Assembly (NCBI GenBank): GCA_041685075.1
Contig: JAWLGN010000214.1
Span: 1 to 9,439 of the forward strand
Length of the DNA: 9,439 nt
Direction: 5' to 3'
Origin: JAMCRM01 sp041685075
GTDB lineage: Bacteria > Acidobacteriota > Terriglobia > Bryobacterales > Bryobacteraceae
This document shows positions 6,861 to 9,439 of the stretch, one piece after another. Under the pieces are notes generated by a model. That model saw nothing but the letters and a program-made list of their open reading frames with translations. It was not told the DNA's origin and did not search any database. Each line of letters begins with the position of its first letter. Positions within the stretch are counted from its first letter, which is position 1. A program made the position numbers and the translations under genes.

Positions 6861-8077
6861 AACTGCCCTCCTTCCCGGCTGAATGCCACGTCGAAACGGC
6901 CCGCCGCGACGCCCGTTCCGAAGCGCAGGCCAGCACCGTAGCTGCTCTTGAGCCCGCTCAGGCTCCACCGGTCCCACTGCGGAAAGACCTTGCCGGCATC
7001 GACAAACAACGCCAGCCACACGCGCGTGAAGATCTGCCACTGGTACTCCGCCGTGCCCACCATGCGATTGTTGTCGTAGAACCGGCGGCCGGCGAATCCG
7101 CGCAGGTCATACGGCCCGCCGAGCTGCGGCTGGAGATAGAAGGGGATCTCGTCTCCGGTGGCGGGAACGCTGAGGGTGGTCCGCAGGTTGATCAGAAAGG
7201 CGCGCTGCTGGTTCAGAAAGGGCTGGATGCGCTCGGCGAATGCATCCAGGCGCGTAAAGCTCGGGGACCTGCCGCGCTGGGAGTGATACCTGGAGACGCG
7301 CAGGCCGGCGCGGTTGCCGAAAGGAAGCGCGCCCAGTTCCGTATCGGGCAGCAGTTCGACGAACCCGCCGGTTTCAAGGTAAGGCGCTTCGTTGTCCAGC
7401 CCGAAAGCCTCCGCCGGAGTGAAGACCTGCTCGGTGGAGATGCGGTCTTCATCCCGCGTGCGGCCGACGTTCGAGGTCAGGTAGCGCCCCAGAATGCCGG
7501 CGCGCAGCCGCGGCAGCGCGTAAACGCCCGCTGCGATCTGCCCGCTGTTCTCCTCGAGCGAATACGCCGTCCGGTCGGCCTCTGAGCTATTGGGCCCCTC
7601 CCCGTAGAAATCGAGGGAGGGCGAGAAGCGATGGAAGCCCAGCAGGTTCACAAAACCCTTCCCGCCGACCCGCCGCGCTTCGAACTCCCCGTCCACCATG
7701 AAAAACTCCCTCAGGGATCCGGTGATGGAAGTCCGGACGGTGTACCGCTCATCGGCCAGGTTGGGACGAAAATACTCTACCCCGATCCCGAAGCCGGAAC
7801 CCGGCCCGAGGGTGCCGAAGCGCGGCCGGAAGCCTTTGTAGCCATACGTGACTTTTTGGGGAATCCTCTTTTCGCGAACGTAAAGGAAGGCGCGGTGCAG
7901 CCGGTTCAGGGTTTCCGGGCGCAGGTTCTGCTGCTTCTCCCTGCGCATTTCCATGATGGCTTCCGCGGTAGTATCCGGCTGCGCACCCCAGGCAATCTGC
8001 ACCAGCGCGAGCAGTACGGCAACGAACGTCCCCATGCCTAACGGGAGATATTGACGGCGAAAGCGAATCCACCCCAC
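6836..8077 (-). CDS. Omp85/BamA-TamA-type outer-membrane barrel protein lacking POTRA domains
   Basis: This is an outer-membrane beta-barrel of the Omp85 (bacterial surface antigen, D15) superfamily, whose members insert proteins into or move them across the outer membrane. From GTG 8077 it has 413 residues: basic start WIRFRRQ, hydrophobic core about 15-30, cut near IAWGA. A short Glu/Arg-rich helical stretch (about 35-70) follows, then roughly 335 residues of amphipathic beta strands, enough for a 16-strand barrel. DLRGF at 324-328 matches the conserved loop-6 (V/I)RG(F/Y) motif. The chain ends FWIVFATF, a typical C-terminal beta signal with final Phe. The 45-residue linker cannot hold a POTRA domain (about 75-80 residues). 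The alternative ATG at 8035 lies two bases after the phosphatase stop but would leave the signal peptide without basic residues; neither start has a Shine-Dalgarno, so translation is probably coupled. Family is secure; substrate unknown. Confidence 0.88.
   Translation of the reverse strand: MGWIRFRRQYLPLGMGTFVAVLLALVQIAWGAQPDTTAEAIMEMRREKQQNLRPETLNRLHRAFLYVREKRIPQKVTYGYKGFRPRFGTLGPGSGFGIGVEYFRPNLADERYTVRTSITGSLREFFMVDGEFEARRVGGKGFVNLLGFHRFSPSLDFYGEGPNSSEADRTAYSLEENSGQIAAGVYALPRLRAGILGRYLTSNVGRTRDEDRISTEQVFTPAEAFGLDNEAPYLETGGFVELLPDTELGALPFGNRAGLRVSRYHSQRGRSPSFTRLDAFAERIQPFLNQQRAFLINLRTTLSVPATGDEIPFYLQPQLGGPYDLRGFAGRRFYDNNRMVGTAEYQWQIFTRVWLALFVDAGKVFPQWDRWSLSGLKSSYGAGLRFGTGVAAGRFDVAFSREGGQFWIVFATF
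6867..6873 (-). promoter_or_regulatory. Strong ribosome-binding site before an apparent CTG start
   Basis: On the minus strand AAGGAGG is followed by a six-base spacer and then CTG at 6860-6858, which opens a signal-peptide-like sequence. The site lies in the last codons of the Omp85 gene, where it also encodes Arg-Glu-Gly-Gly of the final strand, so part of the match could come from that coding constraint. Confidence 0.6.
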
Positions 8078-8991
8078 TTTGGTTTGACGTTGAAGGACGG
8101 AGCGAACGATAACCCGAGTGCCCTGACGCCGGCGCCCTCGAGGGCCCGGTCATGGTGCCGGTCGTACAACCAGCTACCGATGAAGTGCCCCAGCGCGCCG
8201 CCGGCGATGACGTCGGTCGGAAAATGGCGCTGCGCGCCGATCCGCGAGACGCTCACCAGAATAGGAAACGCGTAAATTCCGTACCGGATGAACCGGTTAT
8301 CGCTGTACTCCTTGGAGATGATGGTGGCCACCGCCCAGGTGGCCATGGCATGCCCCGAGGGAAAGGACTGCTGGCGTTGCCAGAAGCGCCCGTGAGTGCC
8401 GGTTTCGAAATCGGGCCGTTCCCGTCCGGCGGCGTACTTGAGGATTTGGGCGATCGACTCGACGTGCGCCACCGAAGCCGCCGCGAGCAGGCCCGTTTCC
8501 ACCGCCCGCCGGTTACCGGCGGCCGCGCCAAGCGCGACGAAGGCCCCCGCGGCCGCCCCCAGGGTGTAATAGGTCCCGGCCTGCGAAACCGCCTTGGAAT
8601 ATCGCATCGTGTCTCCGGACTTCGGCAAGGCCGCCAGCAGCCGCCGGTCGAACTGCAACGAGACGGCGGTAACGGCAACCAGGGGCAGCGCGGTTTTCCA
8701 TGCCCGTTCGGGTGAGCGCACGGGGCTGCTCCACAGCAGCGCATGATCGCGCGCCAGGATGGTGAAGCCGGTGCTCACCTCCGAACCGATGCGCCCGGCC
8801 ACGCCGCTCATTACGTTCCGGCCGGAGGCCGACGCCGCGGGCGGCTGGGGCGCCACAGGGACCCATTCAGGGCTCTGCGCCTGCGCAGTATCCGTGATCA
8901 GGCTAAAGAGAATGATTGACGCCGGAAGGCCGTGACGGTACAGGCAACCCATGGGAACCCCGATACTGCAGGCCCTTACGGTAGCACACAT
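8038..8991 (-). CDS. PAP2-superfamily phosphatase with signal peptide
   Basis: This is a member of the PAP2 (type 2 phosphatidic acid phosphatase) group, which removes phosphate from lipid phosphates, undecaprenyl pyrophosphate or similar substrates through a phospho-His intermediate. All three motifs are complete when counted from ATG 8991 (317 residues): K-x6-RP with K185, R192 and P193; PSGH at 211-214; SR-x5-H-x3-D with S249, R250, H256 and D260. The N-terminus has a signal sequence (GLPASIILFSLITDTAQAQ), a Pro/Ala linker, then hydrophobic segments around the catalytic core, so it acts in the periplasm or at the membrane. ATG 8952 would give a neater 25-residue signal peptide, but ATG 8991 has the better ribosome-binding site. 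It starts 19 bases after the DUF6807 gene and its end overlaps the Omp85 gene. The class is certain; the substrate cannot be read from sequence. Confidence 0.92.
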   Translation of the reverse strand: MCATVRACSIGVPMGCLYRHGLPASIILFSLITDTAQAQSPEWVPVAPQPPAASASGRNVMSGVAGRIGSEVSTGFTILARDHALLWSSPVRSPERAWKTALPLVAVTAVSLQFDRRLLAALPKSGDTMRYSKAVSQAGTYYTLGAAAGAFVALGAAAGNRRAVETGLLAAASVAHVESIAQILKYAAGRERPDFETGTHGRFWQRQQSFPSGHAMATWAVATIISKEYSDNRFIRYGIYAFPILVSVSRIGAQRHFPTDVIAGGALGHFIGSWLYDRHHDRALEGAGVRALGLSFAPSFNVKPKWGGFAFAVNISR

Positions 8992-8996
8992 GCCGG

Positions 8997-9001
8997 CCCT
9001 T
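8997..9001 (-). promoter_or_regulatory. Ribosome-binding site favouring the upstream PAP2 start
   Basis: AAGGG on the minus strand lies five bases before ATG 8991. ATG 8952 has only a distant, poor purine stretch ahead of it. The match is partial, so the start choice stays open. Confidence 0.4.
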
Positions 9002-9010
9002 GCGGCGGCC

Positions 9011-9439
9011 TCACCCCTCCCCCAGTGTCACCCGGTACTTCAAGACCAGCGGCTTTCCCGGCTCCATAGTGACGGTTTTTCGCCCGGGGTAGTTCACCCC
9101 CAGGAAACCGTAGTGGCGCAGGCACCAGCCGTTGGGGTAGTCCGGATGGCTGGGGTCGATGTCGATGCGGGCGCTGGCGCGGCGGCCCTGGTAGACGGCC
9201 TCCAGTTGTGCCCAGGGGTGCGGCGCCATGTCGCTGTCGCGCGGCTCCTTCCCTTTGTCCGTCGTGATGGCGGTGGCTTCCCGCGGCCCGAAACGGAACG
9301 AGAGACCGCCGTAACCCTTGTTGCCCTCTGTGGTGCCCGCGAACTCCACCGGGACTTCCACCGCTTCGAGCGTCAGGGCGAGGTCGAAGGAGCGCCGGTT
9401 GGCCGCCGCCGGGTGCACCAGGATATCCACCGTCTCCTT
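9011..9439 (-). CDS. DUF6807 ('PmoA-like') family protein, C-terminal part
   Basis: The frame is open to the right edge, so only the C-terminal 142 residues are visible; the first visible codons encode KETV. The region resembles the end of DUF6807/PF14100 proteins: a beta-strand series with 'VEFAGTTEG...GYGGLSFRFG' (about 35-55 visible), then 'ARIDIDPSHPDYPNGWCLRHYG' split over about 92-113, matching the family pattern of a His/Pro-containing strand followed by a Trp-x-x-(R)-x-YG segment. Members are often annotated 'methane oxygenase PmoA', but the family is unrelated to particulate methane monooxygenase. It is common in Acidobacteriota and Planctomycetota and its activity is not established. 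The stop lies 19 bases before the PAP2 gene, so co-transcription is plausible. The N-terminus and any signal peptide are outside the window. Confidence 0.72.
   Translation of the reverse strand, partial: KETVDILVHPAAANRRSFDLALTLEAVEVPVEFAGTTEGNKGYGGLSFRFGPREATAITTDKGKEPRDSDMAPHPWAQLEAVYQGRRASARIDIDPSHPDYPNGWCLRHYGFLGVNYPGRKTVTMEPGKPLVLKYRVTLGEG

Noticed and set aside
5139..6941. A 600-codon open frame on the plus strand opposite the kinase-like gene
   Set aside because: It starts inside the PAAR gene, has no domain or ribosome-binding site, and mirrors a minus-strand gene with a signal peptide and ordered motifs.
6861..7040. N-terminal extension of the kinase-like gene to ATG 7040
   Set aside because: The added residues are the out-of-frame shadow of the conserved last strands of the Omp85 barrel and would bury the signal peptide internally.
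9011..9439. Reading the edge gene as a methane monooxygenase subunit because of the 'PmoA' label
   Set aside because: The visible sequence is a soluble beta-rich DUF6807-type domain with no membrane helices or copper-site pattern of particulate methane monooxygenase.
1..9439. RNA genes, insertion sequences, CRISPR arrays, attachment sites, riboswitches
   Set aside because: Coding sequence fills nearly the whole window, and no tRNA-like cloverleaf, inverted-repeat-flanked transposase or spaced repeat array was seen.

Overview
The window is a dense, GC-rich (by eye well above 60 percent) bacterial stretch with eight protein genes and no gap longer than about 25 bases. Four genes read rightward (1-5227) and four read leftward (9439-5232). 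The two blocks meet tail to tail with only 4 bases between their stop codons. Gene content suggests a diderm bacterium: a type VI secretion system (T6SS), an Omp85-type outer-membrane barrel and several proteins with signal peptides. The T6SS genes, a HEAT-repeat protein and a DUF6807/'PmoA-like' protein together made me think of an Acidobacteriota relative (Bryobacterales/Solibacter-like). That is an impression from gene content, not a demonstrated placement.

Rightward block, the end of a T6SS cluster. It begins inside tssH/clpV, the AAA+ ATPase that recycles the contracted sheath; the N-domain and first Walker A motif lie off the left edge. Five bases later comes a 325-residue HEAT-repeat protein. 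Then come vgrG/tssI (spike trimer) and a 98-residue PAAR protein (spike tip). All four read as one transcript, so disassembly motor, presumed adaptor and spike tip are co-expressed. No effector or immunity gene follows PAAR, and VgrG has no catalytic C-terminal extension, so any cargo is probably encoded elsewhere.

Leftward block, an envelope gene cluster. In order of transcription it holds the C-terminal part of a DUF6807 protein (cut by the right edge), a PAP2-type phosphatase with signal peptide and all three catalytic motifs, an Omp85-superfamily barrel without room for POTRA domains, and a secreted protein of unassigned family. That last protein carries residues arranged like a protein-kinase fold: Gly-rich loop and Lys, HxDxxxxN loop, DFG. 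The genes overlap or nearly touch, so they are probably co-transcribed.

The most interesting items are the secreted kinase-like protein and its apparent CTG start behind an ideal AAGGAGG ribosome-binding site, the pairing of that protein with a phosphatase and a POTRA-less Omp85 barrel, and the HEAT-repeat protein embedded between clpV and vgrG. No RNA gene, mobile element, CRISPR array or convincing promoter was seen.
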